A DNA stretch of 64,000 nt from an uncultured Alphaproteobacteria bacterium. GTDB lineage: Bacteria > Pseudomonadota > Alphaproteobacteria > CAAGCB01 > CAG-977. Positions 33,785-41,570 of the stretch are shown in pieces; the first letter of the stretch is position 1; the number at the start of each line of letters is the position of its first letter. Both the position numbers and the translations under genes were made by a program. The stretch is taken from positions 62,001 to 126,000 of the forward strand of contig CAKQWA010000002.1 of NCBI GenBank assembly GCA_934277945.1, given 5' to 3'. The notes beneath the pieces are model-generated. The model saw nothing but the letters and a program-made list of their open reading frames with translations. It did not search any database and was not told where the DNA came from.

Positions 33785-34435
33785 TCAACGGGCGTATTTT
33801 ACGTCCAAAGCATTAAGGATTTGTTTCACCTGCGGCAAAATCCCCTCCACCATGACGGAAATCCCCTCCTCGTTGGGATGCATCTGGTCTTTGCCCAGCA
33901 GTTTCGGATCGTAAAGATTGCGGGCGTAATCCGCCACGCCTTCAAGAATGTTTTCGTACAGCGGCACGTCGTATTTTTTCGCCAAAGCCGCATACATATC
34001 CGCGTAATCCTCCGGCAGAACGTCCTTGCGTATCGGCGGGACGCTCACTCCCGCCAGCAGAACGGCGATATCGTTTTTCTGCGCCAAAGAAATCATGCGC
34101 GCCAGATTTTTCTCCGTCGTTTCAATCGGCACGCCCTGAATCACGTCGTTCATGCCGAATTCGATGATGATGACGTCCGGCATTTGCGCGGCGACATCCG
34201 AAATTCTCTGCAAGCCCTTTTGAGTCGTGTCGCCGGTCACGCTGTTGTTTGAAACGCGCGTTTTATAGCCGTCCTCGTACAAAAATTCAACCAGTTGGGC
34301 GGGAAAGGAATCCGTTTTTTCCACGCCGTACCCCGCCGTCAGACTGTCGCCGAAAACGCTGATCGTGTACGTCTGCGCGCGGGCGCAAAGCGGGAAAATC
34401 AGCGTAAAAAGAAAAAGCAAAACGTATTTTTTCAT
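33785..34435 (-). CDS. tesA: SGNH-type arylesterase/lysophospholipase (TesA-like)
   Basis: A 216-residue exported hydrolase. The signal peptide MKKYVLLFLFTLIFPLCARA is followed directly by block I FGDSLTAGYGV with the nucleophile S31. NNSVTGDTT is block II, GMNDV is block III, and the catalytic Asp/His lie in GKDQMHPNEEG. It matches periplasmic TesA, which acts on thioesters and lysophospholipids. The ATG at 34435 is chosen because the signal peptide begins there and AAGGA lies upstream; an in-frame TTG/ATG 33 bp earlier gives an unlikely tail. Confidence 0.9.
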   Translation of the reverse strand: MKKYVLLFLFTLIFPLCARAQTYTISVFGDSLTAGYGVEKTDSFPAQLVEFLYEDGYKTRVSNNSVTGDTTQKGLQRISDVAAQMPDVIIIEFGMNDVIQGVPIETTEKNLARMISLAQKNDIAVLLAGVSVPPIRKDVLPEDYADMYAALAKKYDVPLYENILEGVADYARNLYDPKLLGKDQMHPNEEGISVMVEGILPQVKQILNALDVKYAR

Positions 34436-34458
34436 TGTCCGGCATCCTTGTTTTTCGC

Positions 34459-34486
34459 ATTTTAGCACATTTATGCCGAATTACAA
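34459..34486 (-). promoter_or_regulatory. Sigma-70 promoter of the tesA-thpR unit
   Basis: On the minus strand TTGTAA (34486-34481), a 16-bp spacer and TAAAAT (34464-34459), 24 bp before the tesA start codon. Confidence 0.55.
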
Positions 34487-34548
34487 ACCTGACACCTTGA
34501 CAATTTCGCCCGCGTTGACGAAAATAAGGGGGAATTGTTAGGTGATTT

Positions 34549-35388
34549 ATGACTGAACCCGTTGAAAATCCGTTTAAAAACGAAAAAACCGTTAAAGACG
34601 CGCTGATGAACTCGGACGCCGAATCGCTGGCGAAGTCCGCGTCGAACGACAAAGAGGCGGAATTGGCGTACACGGCGGCGAAACAACTTGAAAAGCACGT
34701 CGCGAACGCCCTGCTTCAAAACAAGGACGCGCCGTTCAAGTGGCTCGATTTGTACAAGGCGCGCTTGATTTTGGAACAGACGCTTCAAAAAAACGGCTCG
34801 AAACTGCTGAAAACGAATTTGGAGCAGGATTTGTTCGACGCGGTTCTGGCAAGCATCACGCGCACCGTCCTGCATGAGCAACTGGATCTCGACCCCGACG
34901 AAGACGGCACGGATTTGTCCGAAATTCTCGACGGCATGGATTCACCCGCCGATTACTGCGACGAAGAACTTGACAAGGACGGGGATTTTCAAAACGCCCT
35001 GCAAGCCTGCTCGTCCAAAGACGTTGAAAAGGTGCGCGCGCGTCTGGCGTACACGCTGACGCACAACAACATGGCGTACACGCTGAAACGCGCGAATTAC
35101 AAACTGGAAGAAGTCAAGGTGCAGACCGTCGGCTTTTTGGGCCGCCGCCTGTTTCCCATGTTGAGCGTGTCGGAAAAGCACACGAAAGCGAAAACGCCGT
35201 GCGAAAAAGGCATGGGCGACTGGATCGACACGCCGACGTCTTTCATTCTGGCGCGCGCGAACGATTTGATGCAGGAAACAAAGGGACGGCTCGCCCTGTA
35301 CGCCGAAAACAAGCGGCAGGCGGAAGACGCCCTGCACCGCCGTCAAAAGTTGTTTTTGAAAATTAAGCAACTGTTCAAGCGCAAATAA
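34549..35388 (+). CDS. Hypothetical acidic helical protein
   Basis: I do not recognise this 279-residue protein. It is soluble, rich in Ala, Leu, Glu, Asp and Lys, and almost entirely helical by composition. Landmarks are an acidic centre (DLDPDEDGTDLSEILDGMD), a VQTVGFLGRRLFPML stretch near residue 195, and a basic tail ending KIKQLFKRK. The basic end could bind nucleic acid or membrane. AAGGGGGAA lies upstream of the ATG. The stop codon abuts the convergent phosphomannomutase gene. Confidence 0.55.
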   Translation: MTEPVENPFKNEKTVKDALMNSDAESLAKSASNDKEAELAYTAAKQLEKHVANALLQNKDAPFKWLDLYKARLILEQTLQKNGSKLLKTNLEQDLFDAVLASITRTVLHEQLDLDPDEDGTDLSEILDGMDSPADYCDEELDKDGDFQNALQACSSKDVEKVRARLAYTLTHNNMAYTLKRANYKLEEVKVQTVGFLGRRLFPMLSVSEKHTKAKTPCEKGMGDWIDTPTSFILARANDLMQETKGRLALYAENKRQAEDALHRRQKLFLKIKQLFKRK

Positions 35389-36129
35389 TCAGATTTTTAA
35401 AAAATCCAGCACGCCGTCGGGGTTTTCGACCTGCACGACTTGCGTGTTTTCCATGGCGTTCAAGCGGTTCGCCAGCGCGAAGTCGTTGCCGCCCTTGAAC
35501 GTGCGGTCGCCGAAAAAGCAGATGTGCGCCGCCGGATAGCGCGCGCGCAAATCGTCCGCAATCTGTTCCTTGCCGAAGCCGTGCCGCACGATGTCCAGCG
35601 AAATGTTGCCGCCCAGAGTCAATTCGTATTGCGGGAAAGCCGCGCTCATTTCTTGGCGGATTTTTTGCCGCTCGCCCGTCTGCACGTCCCACGCGTTGTA
35701 GCGTTCGCGCTCGTCGTAGGGACAATCTCGTCCCAAAACGGAAAAATTGACCATGCCGACGCGCTTTTCCAAATAATTGCCGTACAAAGCGTACGGGTAG
35801 CGCGTGTTTTTGCGGTAATCTTCCAAACGGCGCAAAAATTCGGGTTCCAGTTCAAAATCTTTGCGGTAGACCATTTTGCCTTTCGCCCACAACTCGTTGC
35901 CCATGGAGCAATACAGTCCCGTGAACGCGCGGCGCACTTTTTCGGGCACCTGTTCGGCGACTTTCATCGTGTCGGAACCGGTCGCCACAAAGCACGGATG
36001 ATTTTCCAAAAACGGCATGAAGCGGCGGGCGAAATCGTCCGTCATGGGCAATCGGGCGGGGGTCAGCGTCCCGTCCATGTCAAACACAAAGATATTCTTC
36101 ACGTCCGCATTATTTGTCATACCGGACAT
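35389..36129 (-). CDS. Eukaryotic-type phosphomannomutase (HAD superfamily)
   Basis: A 246-residue HAD-IIB phosphatase-fold protein that matches eukaryotic PMM1/PMM2 rather than the bacterial ManB/AlgC mutases. The catalytic motif FDMDGT is at residues 16-21. RVGMVNFSVLGR lies in the cap, GGNISLDIVRHGFGKEQ forms the phosphosugar-binding part, and FFGDRTFKGGND is the last metal site. PMM converts mannose-6-phosphate to mannose-1-phosphate for GDP-mannose. The start may be ATG at 36129 or 36120. No other sugar-nucleotide gene is in the window. Confidence 0.85.
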   Translation of the reverse strand: MSGMTNNADVKNIFVFDMDGTLTPARLPMTDDFARRFMPFLENHPCFVATGSDTMKVAEQVPEKVRRAFTGLYCSMGNELWAKGKMVYRKDFELEPEFLRRLEDYRKNTRYPYALYGNYLEKRVGMVNFSVLGRDCPYDERERYNAWDVQTGERQKIRQEMSAAFPQYELTLGGNISLDIVRHGFGKEQIADDLRARYPAAHICFFGDRTFKGGNDFALANRLNAMENTQVVQVENPDGVLDFLKI

Positions 36130-36169
36130 TATGCGATATTCCGGCGGGGCAAATCAAGCAAAGAAAGTG

Positions 36170-37051
36170 TCAGGCGACGGCGGGAACGGCTTTGGAGCGG
36201 ATGAACGCGGTCATTTTTTCAAACGCGCGCGTTTCAATCTGACGGACGCGTTCGCGGGAAATGCCCAGACGTTCGCCCAAGGATTCCAGCGTTTCCGGCT
36301 CCTCTTTCAAGCGGCGGGCTTCGATAATCAGGCGTTCGCGCTCGTTCAGCATCAGCAACGCTTTCGACAAAAGCACCAGACGTTCGTTCTTTTCCTGCTT
36401 TTCGGCAAGTTCGTCCTCGATATTGTCATTCGCGCGCAGAAAGTCCTGTTTTTCGGCGTATCCGTCGTCGTAAACGGGCGTGTTCAGCGACACGTCGCCG
36501 CTTAAACGCTGATTCATTTCCACCACGTCCGATTCGGGAACGTCCAGTTCTTTCGCAATCTGCTTGACCGCATCGTCCTGCAAATCGGTATCGTCGTAAA
36601 AGCCGAGTTTCGCCTTGATTCTGCGCAGGTTGTAAAACAACTTCTTTTGCGCCGCGACCGTGCCGATGCGCACCAAAGACCACGATTTCAGAATAAACTC
36701 GTTAATCGCGGCTTTAATCCACCAAATCGCGTAAGTGGACAGGCGCGTGCCTTTTTCGGGCTCGAATTTCTTGACCGCCTGCATCAGACCGATGTTGGCT
36801 TCGGAAACCAAATCCTCCAAAGGCAGACCGTAATAGCGGTAGGAAAAGGCGATTTTCGCCGCCAAGCGCAAATGGCTGGAAATCAGTTGTTTCGCCGCCT
36901 GCAAATCGCCGTGCTGACGAAAACGCATGGTCAGCATATATTCTTCTTCGGCGGATAAAACGGGGAACTGTCGAATCGCGTTCAGATACGCGCGCAAGCC
37001 GTCGCGCCCCGAAACCGCGGGTAATAAACTCATTGTCGTTGTCATCATCAT
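36170..37051 (-). CDS. rpoH: RNA polymerase sigma-32 factor RpoH
   Basis: A 293-residue group 3 sigma factor for heat-shock genes. Region 2 contains DLVSEANIGLMQAVKKFEP and TYAIWWIKAAI. The RpoH box, seen here as QKKLFYNLRR, follows at about residues 135-144 and separates RpoH from RpoD. Region 4 has LNERERLIIEARRL and the helix-turn-helix ESLGERLGISRERVRQIE. It begins with three ATG codons after GAAAGGAT; the first is taken. A consensus-like sigma-70 promoter overlapping an inverted repeat lies 66-94 bp upstream. Confidence 0.95.
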   Translation of the reverse strand: MMMTTTMSLLPAVSGRDGLRAYLNAIRQFPVLSAEEEYMLTMRFRQHGDLQAAKQLISSHLRLAAKIAFSYRYYGLPLEDLVSEANIGLMQAVKKFEPEKGTRLSTYAIWWIKAAINEFILKSWSLVRIGTVAAQKKLFYNLRRIKAKLGFYDDTDLQDDAVKQIAKELDVPESDVVEMNQRLSGDVSLNTPVYDDGYAEKQDFLRANDNIEDELAEKQEKNERLVLLSKALLMLNERERLIIEARRLKEEPETLESLGERLGISRERVRQIETRAFEKMTAFIRSKAVPAVA

Positions 37052-37116
37052 ATCCTTTCATAAAGCAACATGACTTACACGGGAGTCTTCAATCAGCCCT
37101 CCCGCAAGACGCATAC

Positions 37117-37145
37117 AGTATACCGCCGCTGATCGAAAAAATCAA
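37117..37145 (-). promoter_or_regulatory. Sigma-70 promoter of rpoH within an inverted repeat
   Basis: Minus strand TTGATT (37145-37140), 17-bp spacer, TATACT (37122-37117). The inverted repeat CCGCCG...CGGCGG (37123-37151, extended by TGAT/ATCA) covers the spacer and the -35, so a bound repressor there could block RNA polymerase. Confidence 0.6.
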
Positions 37146-37172
37146 CGGCGGAATGAAAAAATAACCGAAAAA

Positions 37173-40100
37173 TCAGTTGCTGAACACGTTGCTCAACAGC
37201 ATATACAGCCGTCCCGCGTCGCTGCTCAACAACACGTCGGACAGCACGTCGCCGCGCTCGGTTTCGCGGGCTTTGCGCAAAAGCGTGTCGAATTCGGCGG
37301 TGTATTTCGACACATAATCGCGGAATTCGGCGTTCTTGGCGAACAGTTCGGATAATTTGCGAATCTGCTGTTTGTCCAGCGACCGCGACAGATAGCGCAC
37401 GAACGCGCTCCGGTCGCCGTTGTAATAGCGTTTCCACAAATCCGCCTCGACGTTCGGGTCGAACAGGCGCGCGATGTCCACGCCGAAAGACTGCAAATGC
37501 TCGGTGATGAACGTCGCGTCTTTCATAAAATGCGTCACGGAAGCGTCCTGTTTGCGCTTTTCCAAATCCTCGATGTAGTCCTGCGCGCCCTTTGACGCGT
37601 CCAGCAGAGCCTGCACCTGCCGCCCGAACGCGCCGCCCAGTTTCAGCGACTGCGCGGAAATTTTGTCGCCGGTGTCCAAAATCGTCGCGGCGTTTTCTTT
37701 CATCACGCCCAGCAAATCGTCCAGCCGTCCGACCGCCGTGTCCGCCGCCTGCGACAACACGTCGGACTGTTCGACGAACTGTTCGCCCGATTTGCGCACT
37801 TCCAGCGCGATGCGTTCCGAATTGGACGCGATTTCGCCGATCATCGAACGCAAACGCTGTCCCGCCAAGTCGATTTGAATGACGCCCTTGTTCGACATTT
37901 CTTCAAATTCGGTTTCAATCTGGCTCACCGCGTCTTTCAGCAAACGCACGCTCTGCGCCGACGATTCCGCCATTTTCGTAAAGTCAGCCGCCCGCTCGCG
38001 CAACGACACGCTCAACCCTTTGACCGCCTTTTGCGCGTCTTCGGAAATGCGGTTCAGTTGATAGGATTGGACAAGGAACGAATCGCCCGTCGCGGTCAAT
38101 TCGTCGCGCGCCATGCTTCCCGCCGCCTGCATTTGCGCGGTCTGTTCGGCGAACACCTGCCCCGTTTTCTGCATGGAGGACACGACCGTCTGCGCGACTT
38201 CCGCCAGAATCGCCGCTTTTTCCTGCAAGAACGCCGCCGCTTTCGTCGAACGTTCCAGACTGTCGGACGCCGCGCTTGCCGCTTCTTCGTTGCGCTGACG
38301 CAGATTTTCGCCCATCGCGTCCAACTCGAACCCGATGCGCGACGACGCGCCCAGCAAATCGTTTGTGTTCTGGCGCACCGCTTCGTTGATGTTGCGGATG
38401 TGCGTCATGACTTCCTCGGCGGCTTCGCGCAAATAACGCGTCTGCTGCGTCAAAGCGGATTCGCCCAAACGCGACTGCGCGGACACGACGTTCGCCACGT
38501 CCGTCAGTTCGGTGATTTGCCGCTGCATCGCGTCGCGCACCATAATCGCCTGTTGGGTCGACTTCGCGGCGTGCTTCTGCAACGCGTCCGTCTGCGCCGT
38601 AATGCGCTCGTCCAAAGAATCGACCTGCGTCTTCAACTGTTCGGCGGATTCTTTGAATTCGTTGTGGCACCGCTCCATTTGCTCCGCCGCTTCGACCGCG
38701 CCCGCCGCGCTCGCTTTCAGCGACGTGTCGAACAAAGCCGTTTTTTCGGCAAGCAAATCGGAAACGCCGGTCAGCCGCTCTTTCAAAGAATCGCTCATGC
38801 CGGTCAGTTCGTCCGCCTGCTTCGTCAAGTTCTTGCCGACGCTTTCCAGTTTGCCCAAAGCGGTTTCCGTCGCGGCGGACAATTCTTTCGTCTGAACGTC
38901 CAAGCCCTCTTGCAGCAAACGCACGCGCGGCGCAAGACGTTCCAAATCCGCCTCCGCCTGTTCGGACTGCCGCCGGAGCAATTCCGACACGTCCGCCGCC
39001 TGCGCCGACAGTTTGTCCGACGTTTCGGTCAGCCGGTTCTGCTGGCGGACAAGCAATTCGCCCAAATACGCCGCCTTGTCGTTCATGGTCACGGTGGCGG
39101 CGTCCGCGTTGTCGATGAAGCCGTGCGCGTTGTCGCACAAAGCGTCGAATCGCGCCTGCATTTCATCGACCGATTTTTGCAGTTGCGCGCACAGTTTTTC
39201 GGTGCCGTGCGCAATCAGCGCCGTGCGGCGTTCCGCTTCCGCCGCCAAAGCGTCCGAACGCTCTTTCAGCAGATTCTGTGTTTCGTTGAAATCAGCCGCG
39301 CGCCGTTGCAGCATTTCGTTCAAGCCGTCGCCGACCGCGCCGATTTTGCCCGCCGCGCCGTTCAGCCCGTCCGTCTGGCGCGCCAAAGTCACGTCCGCCT
39401 GTCCGATTTTGTCAAGCACGTCGCCGACCTGCTCGACGGTCTGCGACAGTCTTTCCGCCAGATTTTCAATCGACTGGCGCGTTTTGCCGTCCAAAGCGTC
39501 CGCCAGATCGAACAAAGTCTGCGCCTGCTGTTTCAGCGCGTCTTTCGTCTGTTCGACGTTGGCGGCGGCGGCGTCCAGATATTTCTGCTGACGGTTCAAA
39601 GAGGCTTCCGTCACGCCGGACTGCGATTTCAAAGCCGCGCTCAAATCCGACAATTCGGACATTTTCTGATTCAATCCGGTCGTCAGGTCTTTCGTCTTTT
39701 CGCCGCAATCGTCCAGATGCGACGCGAAAACGTCCGCCGCACCCGACACTTCGTCGACGTAGGATTTGACTTTCTGCGCCGCGCCGTCCAGCACGCCGGA
39801 CATCTTGTCCGCCGCGTCCGTCATCACGTCCGCCATGACCGCCGAGCGTTCGGCAAGCGATTTCACGCGCGCTTCCAGAACGTCGCCTTTCGCCGTCAGC
39901 GCGTCCGTCCATTCGGTCAGAGTCTGCTGCGAACGCGCGGACAGCGACGAAAGCGCCTCCGCCTTTTCGTTCAGCATCTGCGCCGCGGCGTCGATTTTCT
40001 CGTGCGCGTCGTCCGACACGCCGGAAATTTCGCCGACGTAGTTTTCCAAAGACGATTCGATGACCTTGAAGCGCGACAGGACGGTTTTGGTTTCCTCGTC

Positions 40101-41327
40101 CAGCAACGCGTTCTGTTTTTGGAAATTTTCAAGCACTTTCGACGCGGTGTCGTTCAGTTGCGCGTCGCGTTCGTCAAAGCGATCCGCCTGTTCGTCAAAC
40201 ACGGCGCACAGATTGTCCGTCGCCTTTGTCAGATCTCTGCCGATTCGCGCCGCGCCGTCCATCGCGTTTTGCGTCGCCTGCGCCAGTTTGTCCGTCTGTT
40301 CGTCGACCAAAAGCGTCAGCGACGCGACGTTGTCCTGCAAGCGTTCCTGCATTTGCGTCAATTCTTCGGACTGGCGCGTGAAATCGGTTTTAATCAGCGC
40401 CGCCTGCTCCGTCATCAGTTCGCGCACGGATTGCGCCGTTTGCGCCAGCGACGCGTTTTGCGCCGACGCCGTCTGCACAAGGCGTTCGGTTTGCGCCGAC
40501 ATCAATTCCTGCGCCGTTTCGCCCGCGTGGGTCAGCAATCGGGTCTGTTCGCGCACCTCGTCCGCCACCGCGCGCGTGCGGTCGCCGATTTGCGCGTGCG
40601 CGTCGTTCAGCAAAGTCAGCGCGTCCGCCAAAAACGCGTGGATGCCGTCCGCTTTTTCGCGCGCCTTGTCCCCCGCCGTTTCCAAAGAATCGAGCGCGTT
40701 TGCAATCAGCGCGGCGTTTTCGTGCACTTGCGACGCCGTTTTTTCGGATTCTTTGGCGAACGCGGCGATTTTCTCGTCGACCAGCGCGGACGCGCTCAAC
40801 AGGGAATCGTCGAATTTTTCGGACAATCCGCGCATTTCGCTCAACGTTTCGCCCAACCCGTCGACAATGCGGCGCACGTTGTCCTGCGCGCTTTTGCACG
40901 CGTTGTTCAGCGCCTGCGTTTCGTCGGAAATCTGCGTCAAAAGGGATTTCACATACAGTTTGTCTTTCGGCGACGGCTGAATGAACTGGCGCAAATAGTT
41001 GCGCAGACGCACCGCTTCGTCGTCGTAGCGTTTGTGTCCCGCGAAATAGATGACGACGAACCAAATCAACGCCAGAGGCATCAGCAGCCCCGCCAGAAAA
41101 CCGACGTATTCGGGCGGAGTCATGTCGTAGCGCGCGTCCCACCAGCCCGTTTGAGCCAGAAAATCGGCGGCAAGCCCCAGCCACGCGGCGCTGAACAGCG
41201 AGGCGACGATGTTTTCCGTGCGCAAAATCCACGGCTTGAAGTCCGTCAAATCGACGGATTGGCGCGAAAACAGCGGCGAGCCGTTTTCGTCGTTTTTGCT
41301 GTTGCGGGGCGAAGTATTGTCAGACAT
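37173..41327 (-). CDS. Giant membrane-anchored coiled-coil protein, function unknown
   Basis: A 1384-residue protein. Two hydrophobic spans (about residues 40-57 and 74-97) anchor the N terminus. Then about 1150 residues of nearly continuous helical heptads follow, rich in Ala, Gln, Asp, Glu, Leu and Thr and poor in Pro. Recurrent phrases such as DKLSAQAADV, SLTLLVDEQTDKLAQATQ and MNEKAEALSSLS resemble the long signalling coils of chemoreceptors, but no chemoreceptor hairpin tip was seen. The last 125 residues form a different, globular part (ITEHLQSFGVDIARLFDP, RYYNGDRSAFVRYLSR). It could tether or measure distance in the envelope or act at the divisome; no function is assigned. It is divergent from ileS. 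Confidence 0.7.
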   Translation of the reverse strand: MSDNTSPRNSKNDENGSPLFSRQSVDLTDFKPWILRTENIVASLFSAAWLGLAADFLAQTGWWDARYDMTPPEYVGFLAGLLMPLALIWFVVIYFAGHKRYDDEAVRLRNYLRQFIQPSPKDKLYVKSLLTQISDETQALNNACKSAQDNVRRIVDGLGETLSEMRGLSEKFDDSLLSASALVDEKIAAFAKESEKTASQVHENAALIANALDSLETAGDKAREKADGIHAFLADALTLLNDAHAQIGDRTRAVADEVREQTRLLTHAGETAQELMSAQTERLVQTASAQNASLAQTAQSVRELMTEQAALIKTDFTRQSEELTQMQERLQDNVASLTLLVDEQTDKLAQATQNAMDGAARIGRDLTKATDNLCAVFDEQADRFDERDAQLNDTASKVLENFQKQNALLDEETKTVLSRFKVIESSLENYVGEISGVSDDAHEKIDAAAQMLNEKAEALSSLSARSQQTLTEWTDALTAKGDVLEARVKSLAERSAVMADVMTDAADKMSGVLDGAAQKVKSYVDEVSGAADVFASHLDDCGEKTKDLTTGLNQKMSELSDLSAALKSQSGVTEASLNRQQKYLDAAAANVEQTKDALKQQAQTLFDLADALDGKTRQSIENLAERLSQTVEQVGDVLDKIGQADVTLARQTDGLNGAAGKIGAVGDGLNEMLQRRAADFNETQNLLKERSDALAAEAERRTALIAHGTEKLCAQLQKSVDEMQARFDALCDNAHGFIDNADAATVTMNDKAAYLGELLVRQQNRLTETSDKLSAQAADVSELLRRQSEQAEADLERLAPRVRLLQEGLDVQTKELSAATETALGKLESVGKNLTKQADELTGMSDSLKERLTGVSDLLAEKTALFDTSLKASAAGAVEAAEQMERCHNEFKESAEQLKTQVDSLDERITAQTDALQKHAAKSTQQAIMVRDAMQRQITELTDVANVVSAQSRLGESALTQQTRYLREAAEEVMTHIRNINEAVRQNTNDLLGASSRIGFELDAMGENLRQRNEEAASAASDSLERSTKAAAFLQEKAAILAEVAQTVVSSMQKTGQVFAEQTAQMQAAGSMARDELTATGDSFLVQSYQLNRISEDAQKAVKGLSVSLRERAADFTKMAESSAQSVRLLKDAVSQIETEFEEMSNKGVIQIDLAGQRLRSMIGEIASNSERIALEVRKSGEQFVEQSDVLSQAADTAVGRLDDLLGVMKENAATILDTGDKISAQSLKLGGAFGRQVQALLDASKGAQDYIEDLEKRKQDASVTHFMKDATFITEHLQSFGVDIARLFDPNVEADLWKRYYNGDRSAFVRYLSRSLDKQQIRKLSELFAKNAEFRDYVSKYTAEFDTLLRKARETERGDVLSDVLLSSDAGRLYMLLSNVFSN

Positions 41328-41510
41328 ACGCGTGCGCCTTACATAAAAATAAAGTGAAATCTGTTGAAAGATTCCATAAAACAGCCCGTGCCGTCAAGTC
41401 AAGTCGCGCATTTTCTTCGATTTCGGGCGGTTGCGCGCGCAAAACGGCGGGCACGGCGGACGAATCGCGCGGACGAATCGTCATAACCCCGCCGATTTTC
41501 GATAAAATGA

Positions 41511-41539
41511 TTGACCTGTCAGCCCCCAACGGCTAAAAG
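41511..41539 (+). promoter_or_regulatory. Possible promoter of ileS
   Basis: TTGACC at 41511-41516 and TAAAAG at 41534-41539 with a 17-bp spacer; good -35, moderate -10. No T-box or other leader structure was seen between it and the start codon. Confidence 0.4.
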
Positions 41540-41570
41540 AAAGACAATGGTATGAAAACAAGGTGGAAAA

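Noticed and set aside
37875..41357. 1160-codon open frame on the plus strand opposite the coiled-coil gene
   Set aside because: It is an antisense shadow created by the regular codon pattern of the 1384-residue gene. It is Arg/Phe/Gln-rich with no domain, and the opposite strand has a proper start, two membrane spans and heptads.
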